From Cyanobacteria bacterium HKST-UBA02 (lineage in GTDB: Bacteria > Cyanobacteriota > Vampirovibrionia > Obscuribacterales > Obscuribacteraceae): a stretch of DNA of 15,685 nt. The notes beneath the pieces were generated by a model. That model was given only the letters and a program-made list of their open reading frames with translations. It was not told where the DNA came from and ran no database searches. Numbering within the stretch: position 1 is the stretch's first letter; each line of letters starts with the position of its first letter. Both the position numbers and the translations under genes were made by a program. This document shows positions 1 to 7,048 of the stretch, piece by piece. The stretch spans positions 1 through 15,685 of the forward strand of contig JAGQHH010000121.1 in assembly GCA_020431945.1 (NCBI GenBank). The letters are read 5' to 3'.

Positions 1-110
1 TAAAGGATAGTCTCCCCAAGACAAGATCAGGCAAGATCATGCGCCGCCTGCTCAAAGCCTGGGAGCTGGGATTGCCCACAGGCGACACTTCTTCTCTCGA
101 GGAAGACTGA
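1..110 (+). CDS. AMP-forming acetyl/acyl-CoA synthetase, C-terminal end (partial)
   Basis: Reading from base 3 gives 35 residues ending at the TGA at 108-110. They begin [20 protein letters not shown] and finish [13 protein letters not shown]. The stretch [12 protein letters not shown] is the C-terminal signature of acetyl-CoA and propionyl-CoA synthetases in the acyl-adenylate-forming family. Its lysine (in SGK) is the catalytic lysine of the adenylation half-reaction and the residue that protein acetylation controls in the known enzymes. The full enzyme would activate acetate or another short acid with ATP and CoA in the cytoplasm. The start lies beyond the left edge. Substrate (acetate or propionate) cannot be decided from the tail. 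The gene is followed by about 146 bases before dnaB, so co-transcription is possible but not shown. Confidence 0.85.
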   Translation, partial: KDSLPKTRSGKIMRRLLKAWELGLPTGDTSSLEED

Positions 111-140
111 GTCCCGGTCCATTAGATGATTCTTCCGCAC

Positions 141-159
141 ACAGCTTCCTGCAGGCTGT
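141..159 (+). other. Small hairpin between the acyl-CoA synthetase and dnaB
   Basis: ACAGCTT (141-147) can pair with AGGCTGT (153-159), with one G-T pair and a five-base loop. No run of T follows, so it is not a convincing intrinsic terminator. It is the only structure I see in the 111-256 gap. No matched -35/-10 promoter for dnaB was found there. Confidence 0.25.
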
Positions 160-256
160 ATCCTAGAGCCGTGGCGGATTGTGCGTATATTCAATGTATA
201 TGTGCTGTGCGCCCAGGCGATGGTTCCTGTTTTTCATCCCGGGCCTCTTTCTATAT

Positions 257-1621
257 ATGAGCACTGATCTCACCCTCTCCGAAGCCACTCTCGAGCGCCT
301 GCCTCCGCAGTCGCTGGAGGCGGAGCAGGCTGTGCTGGGAGCCTTGCTCGTGAGCGGGGATGGAATCTCGCGGGTGGTGGATGTTCTCGATCCCGAATAT
401 TTCTATCGCAAAGCCCATCAAGTCATCTATGCAGCCATGCTCGACCTCTACGAGGACAACGAGCCCATCGATATCGTCACGGTTTCGCAGTATCTCAAAG
501 ACGAGGGCAAGCTCGACAATGTCGGCGGTCGGCAGTATATAACCGATCTGTCTCTGTCTGTGGCGACCACCGCCAACCTCGAGTACTACGGCAAGGTCGT
601 CCAGGAAAAGGCGATTCTTCGCCAGCTCATCAAAGCCGGCACCGAGATCGTCGGAAGCTGTTACGAGGAGACCGATGCCGAGACTGCCCTGGACAAAGCC
701 GAGCATCTCATCTTCACCCTGGCTCAGAAGAAAGAGATGCAGCAGCTCGTCCATATCAAGAATATCGTCGAGATCTCTTTCCAGAAAATCGAAGAGCGTT
801 ACGAGAATCGCGACTCGCTATCCGGCGTGCCATCGGGCTTTTACGATCTCGATGCCCTCACTTCCGGATTCCAGCCTTCGGATCTCGTGATCATCGCAGC
901 CCGCCCATCCATGGGTAAAACAGCTTTCGTTCTCAATATCGCCCAGCATGTGGCGGTGGAGCACAATATCCCGGTGGCGGTGTTCTCTCTCGAGATGTCC
1001 AAAGAATCGCTGGTCATGCGTATGCTCTGCTCGGAAGCCGAGATCGATTCCAATCGTCTGCGCACCGGTCATATGCACACCTCGGACTGGACCAAGCTGG
1101 CAAGCGCCATGGGCAGGCTGGGCGAAGCGCCGATCTATATCGACGATTCGGCTCTGGTGAATTCTCTCGAGATGCGCGCCAAATGCCGCCGTCTGAAATC
1201 CGAGATGAATGGTCTGGGCCTGGTGATCATCGACTATATCCAGCTCATGCAAGGCAGAAAGCAGACCGACAACCGCGTCCAGGAAGTGTCTGAGATCTCC
1301 CGGAGCTTGAAGACCCTGGCTCGTGAGATCAATGTGCCGGTGATTGCGCTCTCTCAGCTTTCGCGGGCGGTGGAAGCGAGACAGAACAAGCGCCCGATGC
1401 TCTCGGACTTGCGGGAATCAGGCTCTATCGAGCAGGATGCCGATCTGGTCGCCTTCATCTACAGGGACGAATATTACAACCCCGAGACCGAGCAGAGGGG
1501 CGAAGCCGAGATCATCATAGCCAAGCAGCGTAACGGCCCCACCGGCACCGTCGAGCTCCTCTACCAGGGCAGCATCACCCGTTTCCTCAACAAAGTCCAC
1601 AATCAGTACACCCAGGCTTAG
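257..1621 (+). CDS. dnaB: Replicative DNA helicase DnaB
   Basis: Hexameric 5'-3' helicase that unwinds DNA at the replication fork, loads on single strands and contacts primase. The protein is about 454 residues, near the usual length (E. coli about 471). The N-terminal DnaB domain starts with LPPQSLEAEQAVLGALL. The RecA-like motor has Walker A ARPSMGKT at residues 215-222 (Lys221) and a Walker B-type strand LVIIDYIQL with Asp326. It also has the conserved LSQLSRAVEAR and DLRESGSIEQDAD segments. No intein interrupts it. I chose ATG 257 because family similarity begins just after it. The frame stays open upstream to a TTG at 179 with ATGs at 194 and 200, but that would add a hydrophobic leader (RRWFLFFIPGLFLY) atypical of DnaB. 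No strong Shine-Dalgarno sequence precedes 257, so the start is less sure than the identity. Confidence 0.96.
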   Translation: MSTDLTLSEATLERLPPQSLEAEQAVLGALLVSGDGISRVVDVLDPEYFYRKAHQVIYAAMLDLYEDNEPIDIVTVSQYLKDEGKLDNVGGRQYITDLSLSVATTANLEYYGKVVQEKAILRQLIKAGTEIVGSCYEETDAETALDKAEHLIFTLAQKKEMQQLVHIKNIVEISFQKIEERYENRDSLSGVPSGFYDLDALTSGFQPSDLVIIAARPSMGKTAFVLNIAQHVAVEHNIPVAVFSLEMSKESLVMRMLCSEAEIDSNRLRTGHMHTSDWTKLASAMGRLGEAPIYIDDSALVNSLEMRAKCRRLKSEMNGLGLVIIDYIQLMQGRKQTDNRVQEVSEISRSLKTLAREINVPVIALSQLSRAVEARQNKRPMLSDLRESGSIEQDADLVAFIYRDEYYNPETEQRGEAEIIIAKQRNGPTGTVELLYQGSITRFLNKVHNQYTQA

Positions 1622-1644
1622 GACCTGCTGCTTGAGGTTTTGCT

Positions 1645-2823
1645 ATGGATTCCCTCGATGATTTGATCCTGGCATTTCGCTGCCCCGTCAAATTCGAGTC
1701 CATGGCAGGCGACGATGTCACTCGTTTTTGCCAGAAGTGCTCGCTTAACGTGCATAATCTTTCCGCTCGCAGCCGCAGGGAAGCCAGTCACCTGCTCGAA
1801 TCTGGTGATATCTGCGTGCACTTCGAGGTCGATCCGAGCGGTAGAATTCGCACAGACGATACCGGTCTGCTTTTCACCCTTTCTCAAGGGTTCCGGAATT
1901 TTCATAGCAGGCTGGTTGTCTACTCTTCACTTTTTCTTGCTTTCCTGACTGCCTCGAGCCTTCCGGCAAGGGCTGAGCCGTCAGCTGATGAGCAGCCGCT
2001 GGCCGCCAAGAAGAGCAATGTGAAAAAGCCTCCCGGAGCTGCTTTTCCCTTTGATTGCCACCAGTTTGACTGTGTCGACGGAATGCCGGTAAGAGGTGAG
2101 ATCTTCGATGCCGTAATGGATCTGGTTCCGAGGTTTGGGCCGCTGGACAAGCCAATCGTTGACCAGAGCGAGAGACAGGTGATTGATAATTTTGCCGATC
2201 GGATTCAGACCAAGCGTGTGATCGACAGGCAGGATCTCGGACGGGTCAAGCATTTCTACAAGCAGAGGGGCGATGTTATAAAAGAGTTTCAAGCCAGAAC
2301 ACTAGAAGCCCTGATCGAGATGAAGTCTCCGGGACCGCAACTGGACAAGGATGTAATGCTGGCCGAATTCGAAAGAGCGAGACATCGGGCTATGAGCGCT
2401 CTTATTGGAAAGGCAGAAGAGGAGTTGAAGAAAGGAGATTTGGAGGCCGCCAGAGCGGTACATGATTTCGTCAGGGTTGGAATCGCTGCTCAGAGTTTCG
2501 AAACCTATCATCCTAAGCTGCTTGAAGGGGTTCGTTACTGGACTCTCGATGACTACGGGCACAGGGGATTCAGCCTGATCGACGTGAATCTTGTTTGTGA
2601 CGAATCGATGCTGGACCGGGCAATCAGGGTTCAGGAGAAGGTAGTTTCATTGGGCGCCGGAACAGAGAGGGACAAGGCTGGCCAGGTAGGTCTTCTAAAA
2701 ACCTTCAAGCTTGCCAAAGTTCTAGCAGCCCTGAAGAGTGACAGAGACAACAAGGCTCTCGAAAAGAAAAAATGGGAGCTGGTGAGAATCATTCGACTTT
2801 CCAGGCGCGGAATTGTCGAGTGA
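1645..2823 (+). CDS. Membrane-anchored protein with N-terminal Cys motif, function unknown
   Basis: 392 residues, starting 23 bases after dnaB with TGAGG about 7 bases before the ATG. Residues 12-45 carry a recognisable motif: CPVKFESM, then RFCQKCSLNVHNLS, with Cys13, Cys29, Cys32 and a later Cys57. The pattern C(P)..W/F..M.GD..RFC..C...V.NLS recurs at the N-terminus of many uncharacterised bacterial proteins and looks like a small metal-binding or redox module. One hydrophobic segment at about residues 90-108 (LVVYSSLFLAFLTASSLPARA) would anchor it, putting the Cys module in the cytoplasm and residues 110-392 outside. The outer part is mostly charged and probably helical, with a PFDCHQFDCVDG segment near residue 133. 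Codon choice is looser than in its neighbours (many AGA/AGG and A/T-ending codons), suggesting low expression. No enzymatic function can be assigned. Confidence 0.75.
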   Translation: MDSLDDLILAFRCPVKFESMAGDDVTRFCQKCSLNVHNLSARSRREASHLLESGDICVHFEVDPSGRIRTDDTGLLFTLSQGFRNFHSRLVVYSSLFLAFLTASSLPARAEPSADEQPLAAKKSNVKKPPGAAFPFDCHQFDCVDGMPVRGEIFDAVMDLVPRFGPLDKPIVDQSERQVIDNFADRIQTKRVIDRQDLGRVKHFYKQRGDVIKEFQARTLEALIEMKSPGPQLDKDVMLAEFERARHRAMSALIGKAEEELKKGDLEAARAVHDFVRVGIAAQSFETYHPKLLEGVRYWTLDDYGHRGFSLIDVNLVCDESMLDRAIRVQEKVVSLGAGTERDKAGQVGLLKTFKLAKVLAALKSDRDNKALEKKKWELVRIIRLSRRGIVE

Positions 2824-2840
2824 TTGCAGGCTAGTCTAGT

Positions 2841-2883
2841 TTGCATTTCACGATTCACGTGGTCCGTGAATCGGAAAATGCAA
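2841..2883. terminator. Hairpin terminator between convergent genes
   Basis: The arms TTGCATTTcaCGATTCACG (2841-2859) and CGTGAATCGgaAAATGCAA (2865-2883) pair over 19 positions except two internal mismatches, around a five-base loop TGGTC. T-rich sequence flanks the stem on both strands. It lies between the 1645-2823 gene (+) and the 2901-3542 gene (-), the right place for a bidirectional terminator. Confidence 0.75.
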
Positions 2884-2900
2884 GAGCTACCTGACTCTGC

Positions 2901-3542
2901 TCAATTCTTGGGCAGGCGGCGCTCTCCCGGCTCTTTCGACGGATCTCTGCGCTTGAAGACAATCCTGGCATTTTGAAATACCGGTATTGTATTCGATACT
3001 GTTTCGATGGAGGCGAAAAGGCGGTCGGCATCGGGTCCGTAAGCTGTGATCAGAGTTTCTTCATTGAGATCGTAGACGCTGCGGGGCTCTCCATCGGCAG
3101 TTTTGAGCATCTCAGTCAGGCGTTCGTATTCGACCGGAAAGTCGAGGGTCTCGTAGACTTCGTCCGGAAGACCGACGGCATCCAGATAGATCTCGATCCC
3201 TTCCATGTTCCCAATCTCTTCTACTTTGTCTTCTCCGTCTTTGGTGTATGTGAGGCGCGAGCCGACCGGCACGCCAAGATCCACAAGGGTCTTGCGAGTG
3301 AGGCTCAGGGCTTCGTCAAGATTGGCGAGCTCGATGTCGAGATCCACTCCTTCGATCCTGCCTTCCCTGCTCAGTTGGGTGCCGCCTCCGGTGACTTCGC
3401 CCAGACCTTTCTCCTCGAGAATATCGGCCAGGGGATCTTCATAGCGATCGCCTCGATCGATGGGCTGAATATATTCATTGATCCGGGCTACCACGAAATG
3501 CGGGTATTCCTTTTTTTGGTCAGAGTTTGAATCTGGGCTCAT
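2901..3542 (-). CDS. Conserved-looking protein of unknown function (213 aa)
   Basis: Soluble, acidic protein with no signal peptide or membrane segment. It has ordered motifs I recall from small uncharacterised bacterial proteins but cannot name: HFVVARINEYIQPIDRGDRYEDPL (split at residues 15-38), GEVTGGGTQL (48-57) and VDLDIELANLDEAL (66-79). The last looks like the strand-helix element of a ferredoxin-like fold, followed by a Leu/Gly segment. The remainder (residues 100-213) is acidic with a basic, Pro-rich end. The ATG at 3542 has GGAG eight bases upstream. It begins 32 bases after thrS ends on the same strand and has its own extended -10 promoter, so it can be made with or without thrS. 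Function unknown; a role as an immunity-like or regulatory protein would be speculation. Confidence 0.8.
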   Translation of the reverse strand: MSPDSNSDQKKEYPHFVVARINEYIQPIDRGDRYEDPLADILEEKGLGEVTGGGTQLSREGRIEGVDLDIELANLDEALSLTRKTLVDLGVPVGSRLTYTKDGEDKVEEIGNMEGIEIYLDAVGLPDEVYETLDFPVEYERLTEMLKTADGEPRSVYDLNEETLITAYGPDADRLFASIETVSNTIPVFQNARIVFKRRDPSKEPGERRLPKN

Positions 3543-3568
3543 ATCCGATACTCCGAGAAGGGACCGAG

Positions 3569-3577
3569 ATTATATCA
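3569..3577 (-). promoter_or_regulatory. Extended -10 promoter overlapping the thrS stop
   Basis: On the minus strand the thrS stop codon TGA is directly followed by TATAAT, giving TGATATAAT, a perfect extended -10 element (TGnTATAAT). No good -35 is seen 16-19 bases upstream, which extended -10 promoters do not need. The predicted RNA start near 3562 leaves about 20 bases before the ATG at 3542, enough for the GGAG ribosome site. Confidence 0.5.
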
Positions 3578-5356
3578 AATTTCGCCAAGGATCAGCTCGA
3601 GCGCCTGATCCAGGGCGAGATCGCGCTGCTCGCTCCCGTCTCTCAGTCGAAGCGTGAGACAAGAAGAGGCGGCTTCTTTATCACCGACAATTACAATGAA
3701 AGGCACTTTCATAAGGACGGCTTCCCGAACTCTCTTGCTCAGCGTTCCTTCGACCTCGGACACTTCAGCCCGGATATCTCGATCACAGAGCTTGTCGCAG
3801 ATCAAGCGGGCATAGTCAAGGTGCCGGTCAGAGACCGGAGCGACTATGACCTGCACCGGTGAAAGCCAGGCGGGAAGGGCACCGCCGGTGTGCTCGAGAA
3901 GGATACCGATGAAACGATCCAGAGATCCGTAGATCACTCTGTGGATGACACAGGGTACTTTTCGAGATCCGTCCCTGTCCACATAGTGACAGCCGAATCG
4001 AGAGGGAAGCTGGAAATCGAGCTGGATGGTGCCCATCTGCCATTTCCGCCCGAGGCTGTCACGCATGAGGATATCTATCTTCGGTCCGTAGAAGGCTCCC
4101 TCTCCCGGAGCGATCTGGAAATTGCCCTTGCCGGCACGTTTTTCGAGAACCCCCTCGAGAATGGCCTCGGCTCGGTCCCATTGATTTATTGAACCGACGA
4201 ATTCATCCGGTCTCTTGCTCAGGCGGAAGGAATACTCGAGATCGAAGAGCCGGTAGAACTCATGACACAAGTCGAGAACACGATCGAATTCGTCTTCCAG
4301 TTGCTCTTCGGCAAGGAATATATGAGCATCGTCCTGCTGGAATTTCTGCACTCTCAATAGCCCGGAGAGGGTCCCGGAGCGCTCGTTCCGGTGCAGGACA
4401 TCGCAGTCCGAGAGGCGCAGGGGAAGGTCCCGGTAGCTTCGCACTTTGAGGTTGAAAATCACCATGGCGTTCGGGCAATTCATGGGCTTGACACCAAAAA
4501 CGGTGTCTTCATCCTCTTCGATGACAAACATATTGTCCCGGTAGTGCTCCCAGTGACCCGAGATTTCCCAGAGCTTCTTGTCGTTGATTAGAGGAGCCGA
4601 GAATTCTTTGTAGCCGTTCTTGCGGTGAACCCGCCGCCAGTAATCGATGAGCTCGTTGAGGACTATGAGACCGTTAGGAAGCCAGTAAGGCATTCCCGGG
4701 GCGGACTGATCGAAATGAAAGAGCTCGAGGCGTTTGCCGAGTACCCTGTGGTCCCGACTTTTGCGCTTCTCGACAATCTCCAGATATTCTTCGAGATCAG
4801 CTCTCGATTCCCAGGCGGTGGCATAGATTCTCACAAGCATCGGATTGCGCTCGCTTCCGCGCCAGTAGGCGCCTGCCACCGAGACAATCTTGATCGCCTC
4901 CGGATTGATCTGGGAAGACTCCTCCACATGAGGACCTTTGCAGAGGTCGTAGAAGCCGTCGTGACGGTAGATCGAGAGAGCCGGCGCGGCATCTTCTTCT
5001 TCGGCGGCTTCGCCATTGTCGTCGGACTTCCCCGCGGCGATCAGGTCTATCAGCTCGATCTTGAAGGGCTGGTCGGAAAATAGCTCTCGAGCGCGAGCCT
5101 CGTCGATCTCCTCTTTCTCGAATCGGCAGGCACTGCCGATGATTTCTTTCATTCTCGCTTCGAGCCATTCGATGTCTTCGTCCGAGGGCGAGCGGGGCAG
5201 CCGGAAGTCATAGTAGAAGCCGTCTTCGATGGGGGGACCTCCACCGAGATGAACGGGACCCTCGGCTTCGAACCTTTCTCGCACCGCCTGGGCGAGGATA
5301 TGAGCGCAGCTGTGCCTGATTTTGAAAAGCTTTTTGTCTTTATTGAATGAGTTCAT
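3575..5356 (-). CDS. thrS: Threonyl-tRNA synthetase lacking the TGS domain
   Basis: Charges tRNA-Thr with threonine in the cytoplasm. The 593-residue protein begins directly at the editing domain: HSCAH with His15 and His19, then LCKGPH with Cys139 and His143. These are the four residues used to clear mischarged serine. The class II core follows, with MNCPNAM (Cys294), FQQDDAHIF (His345) and VIHRV (His472) as zinc ligands. Motif 2 is LHRNERSGTLSGL (Arg323) and motif 3 is GSLDRFIGIL (Arg481). The anticodon-binding domain spans about 495-593. E. coli ThrRS (642 residues) has an extra N-terminal TGS domain that is absent here, as I recall for cyanobacterial enzymes. The start is ATG 5356, with AGGGG eight bases upstream; an in-frame extension to 5407 would run through the attenuator hairpin and is rejected. 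Expression is probably controlled by the threonine leader-peptide attenuator immediately upstream. Confidence 0.97.
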   Translation of the reverse strand: MNSFNKDKKLFKIRHSCAHILAQAVRERFEAEGPVHLGGGPPIEDGFYYDFRLPRSPSDEDIEWLEARMKEIIGSACRFEKEEIDEARARELFSDQPFKIELIDLIAAGKSDDNGEAAEEEDAAPALSIYRHDGFYDLCKGPHVEESSQINPEAIKIVSVAGAYWRGSERNPMLVRIYATAWESRADLEEYLEIVEKRKSRDHRVLGKRLELFHFDQSAPGMPYWLPNGLIVLNELIDYWRRVHRKNGYKEFSAPLINDKKLWEISGHWEHYRDNMFVIEEDEDTVFGVKPMNCPNAMVIFNLKVRSYRDLPLRLSDCDVLHRNERSGTLSGLLRVQKFQQDDAHIFLAEEQLEDEFDRVLDLCHEFYRLFDLEYSFRLSKRPDEFVGSINQWDRAEAILEGVLEKRAGKGNFQIAPGEGAFYGPKIDILMRDSLGRKWQMGTIQLDFQLPSRFGCHYVDRDGSRKVPCVIHRVIYGSLDRFIGILLEHTGGALPAWLSPVQVIVAPVSDRHLDYARLICDKLCDRDIRAEVSEVEGTLSKRVREAVLMKVPFIVIVGDKEAASSCLTLRLRDGSEQRDLALDQALELILGEI

Positions 5357-5370
5357 TATTTCTACCCCTG

Positions 5371-5399
5371 AAAAACAATACGAGCCCCGGGAGGCTCGC
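5371..5399 (-). terminator. Attenuator terminator in the thrS leader
   Basis: On the minus strand, CGAGCC (5398-5393), a six-base loop and GGCTCG (5386-5381) form a GC-rich stem. A possible G-T pair extends it at the base. TATTGTTTTT (5380-5371) follows. This is a classic intrinsic terminator ending one base before the AGGGG ribosome site of thrS (5369-5365) region, so read-through is required for thrS expression from the 5518-5545 promoter. Its 5' arm can pair instead with the leader (see the regulatory entry at 5390-5490). Confidence 0.85.
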
Positions 5400-5490
5400 T
5401 TTCTCACTGACGATAACGGTGTCCTGTTATGGTCGTGTCGAAACCAGCCCCCTTGCAGTTGTGCAAGTAGTTGTGGTGGTGAAGCAGGGG
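5390..5490 (-). promoter_or_regulatory. Competing RNA pairings of a threonine attenuator
   Basis: Four segments in order on the minus strand. Segment 1 is CCCCTGC (5490-5484), just before the threonine codons. Segment 2 is GCAAGGGGGCT (5456-5446), just after them. Segment 3 is AGCCTCC (5396-5390), covering the 5' arm and part of the loop of the terminator. Segment 4 is the terminator 3' arm (5386-5381). Segments 1 and 2 pair over 7 bp with one bulged A, enclosing exactly the main run of Thr codons. GGGGGCT of segment 2 pairs with segment 3 over 7 contiguous bp with one G-U, and nearby TTTC (5443-5440) can add GAAA (5403-5400). A ribosome stalled on Thr codons would cover segment 1, free segment 2, and so block the terminator. 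Free passage allows 1:2 and 3:4. A local CTTGCA/TGCAAG hairpin (5467-5452) is a further competitor. Confidence 0.75.
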
Positions 5491-5510
5491 TATGTTTTCT
5501 CGGATAGCAT
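5427..5510 (-). CDS. Threonine-rich thrS leader peptide (27 aa)
   Basis: Short ORF ATG 5510 to TAA 5427 encoding MLSEKTYPCFTTTTTCTT followed by ARGLVSTRP. Nine of 27 residues are threonine. Codons 11-18 read ACC ACC ACA ACT ACT TGC ACA ACT, that is seven Thr codons in eight, spread over three synonymous codons. This is what an attenuator leader needs: it senses threonyl-tRNA by ribosome stalling, and the peptide itself probably has no job. The ORF lies between a promoter and an intrinsic terminator directly upstream of thrS, whose product makes threonyl-tRNA. No Shine-Dalgarno sequence precedes the ATG, and the predicted transcription start falls on or next to its A, so it may be translated leaderless. 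An in-frame TAG five codons upstream rules out a longer ATG-started ORF. Confidence 0.82.
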   Translation of the reverse strand: MLSEKTYPCFTTTTTCTTARGLVSTRP

Positions 5511-5517
5511 ACTGATA

Positions 5518-5545
5518 ATTATCTACGAAGAAGCCGAGCCGTCAA
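5518..5545 (-). promoter_or_regulatory. Sigma-70-type promoter of thrS
   Basis: On the minus strand, TTGACG (-35, 5545-5540) is followed after 16 bases by GATAAT (-10, 5523-5518); each matches the consensus at five of six positions. Start of transcription is expected about 5510-5511, giving a leader of about 155 bases before the thrS ATG. The -35 box sits only a few bases past the stop of the beta-propeller gene, so thrS has its own promoter despite being downstream of the chaperone operon. Confidence 0.72.
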
Positions 5546-5548
5546 GAT

Positions 5549-7048
5549 CTAAAGAGGAACGAAGATCGCATTGACGCTGGTGAATCCCAGCACCGGCTCC
5601 TTGTCGAATTGTTTAGTTTCTGTATTGAGCACCGCTGCGGTGTCGGTGGCGGCGCTGGTGATGAGGAGGTTCTTGCCGTCGGGTAAAAGAACGATGGCGC
5701 CGGGGAATTCTACTTCGAGGGGCAATCTTATATCTTCCAGTTTCTGATGTGTTTTCAGATCGAAGATCGAGATGGAGTTGTCTTTGGCGTTGGCCGCGTA
5801 GAGAAGGCTCTCGTCTGCGGAAAGGGCCAGTCCGGTGGGACCGTCGGCTGTGGTCATGGTTTCCACGACTTTGCGCTGGCCGATATCGATAACCGAGATG
5901 GTGTTGGACATGCGGTTAGAGACATAGGCGACCCGGTTGTTTTTCTTGATCACGATGTCCGACGGCATCTGACCGACATTGACGGCTCCGAGATTCTTTT
6001 GATTGAGAGTAGAGATAAAGGTCAATTCGCTACTCTGGGTATTGAGCGCTAGAAGGAGATAGCCGTTGGGCGTGATCTCGATCCTTCCCGGACCCGGTCG
6101 CACCAGGGTGCGTATGAGCACTTTCCTGGTGGCGAGCTCGATGACCGAGACCGAATTCTTGGCCGATTCGGTGACATAGAGAAAGCGTCCGGTTCGCATG
6201 GCGGTCACGCCCTTGGGGCTGCTTCCCGGTTGCAGGTCTATCTGCCCGTCGAATTTGTTGGCTTCGGGATTGACGATGAGAACGCGATTCTTCGTCTGAT
6301 CGGCGATGAAGAGGCGGCCATTGGTAACTGCCATGCCACCAGGGGTGCCATCAGTCTGGAGCTCGGCGATTTTCTTGAAGTCTTTATCGAGAATCAGAAT
6401 CTTGCCGGTAGCCGGCGAGGTCACGAAGATTTTTCCGTCAGTCGAGCTTGTCTCCGCCGGGCTCTCGGCGACGCTGTCACCGTCGTCCTCGCTGCTGGCA
6501 GCCTGCTCCTCGGCGACATCTATATCGAGCTCTCCGATCACGCCTTTCATGGAAGGCACCACCGCCATATTCTGAGGAACAATCATATCCGGAGGTAGAT
6601 GATTGGCTTTCAGAGCATCACGGATTTCCGGGCTCAACTCCTCGGGCAGGGTGAGGACGAGCTTCCCGGACAGGTTCGAGAGTTTCACGTAAAACCAGCC
6701 GTTGTCGAAGCCCAGGATCAGTGGATGCTTGGCGGGATAGACGCCTGACAGGGTGACAGGTTTGTCCGATTCCTTGCTCTCCTTCGGAATCAGAGGGACG
6801 AATAAAGTGCCCTTTTTCGTTTGCAATACACCGTCCAGGCGTATGCTCACCTCGGGAAACTTTTCGGTGATGGTCTTTTTCAGATTCTCCGGAAGCCTGG
6901 TGGCGGAGGCCGGTAGCGGTGCGACCCAAAAAGCTGCCAGCCAGACCAGGAGCGCCAGAGCGAATATCCGGAAGTTCAAGAACCGGATATTATTCTTCCC
7001 CTTTCGGGCGGAAAGCGTCGACGATTTTATCGAGAAATGTTTCGCCAT
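5549..7048 (-). CDS. Secreted YVTN-type beta-propeller protein
   Basis: About 499 residues. The N-terminus is a signal peptide: a basic stretch to residue about 27, hydrophobic [15 protein letters not shown] (28-42), and a likely cut after PASA (residue 49). Residues 50-180 form an uncharacterised region with [19 protein letters not shown] and [23 protein letters not shown]. An acidic Ser-rich linker (180-204) follows. From about 205 to the end come repeated blades such as [23 protein letters not shown], read as two parts, [22 protein letters not shown] and [20 protein letters not shown]. These are the YVTN/NHL-like 40-residue repeats of a seven-bladed propeller, usually a binding scaffold in the envelope. 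No catalytic residues are evident. ATG 7048 lies inside dnaJ, overlapping its end by 59 bases. It is the only Met start that keeps the signal peptide, though a TTG near 6979 is possible. The ligand is unknown. Confidence 0.82.
   Translation of the reverse strand: MAKHFSIKSSTLSARKGKNNIRFLNFRIFALALLVWLAAFWVAPLPASATRLPENLKKTITEKFPEVSIRLDGVLQTKKGTLFVPLIPKESKESDKPVTLSGVYPAKHPLILGFDNGWFYVKLSNLSGKLVLTLPEELSPEIRDALKANHLPPDMIVPQNMAVVPSMKGVIGELDIDVAEEQAASSEDDGDSVAESPAETSSTDGKIFVTSPATGKILILDKDFKKIAELQTDGTPGGMAVTNGRLFIADQTKNRVLIVNPEANKFDGQIDLQPGSSPKGVTAMRTGRFLYVTESAKNSVSVIELATRKVLIRTLVRPGPGRIEITPNGYLLLALNTQSSELTFISTLNQKNLGAVNVGQMPSDIVIKKNNRVAYVSNRMSNTISVIDIGQRKVVETMTTADGPTGLALSADESLLYAANAKDNSISIFDLKTHQKLEDIRLPLEVEFPGAIVLLPDGKNLLITSAATDTAAVLNTETKQFDKEPVLGFTSVNAIFVPL

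Noticed and set aside
179..256. N-terminal extension of DnaB from a TTG start
   Set aside because: It would add a hydrophobic stretch before an otherwise typical DnaB N-terminus; most likely untranslated leader.
3444..3451. GCGATCGC, the cyanobacterial HIP1 octamer
   Set aside because: I noticed it only once, inside a coding region; a single copy is no evidence for HIP1 enrichment.
2973..3530. 185-codon plus-strand frame opposite the 213-residue protein
   Set aside because: The minus-strand frame has ordered motifs, a good ribosome site and a promoter; the antisense frame has none of these.
5357..5548. T-box riboswitch in the thrS leader
   Set aside because: No AGGGTGGNACCGCG-type antiterminator box or specifier loop is visible; the Thr-codon ORF explains the leader instead.
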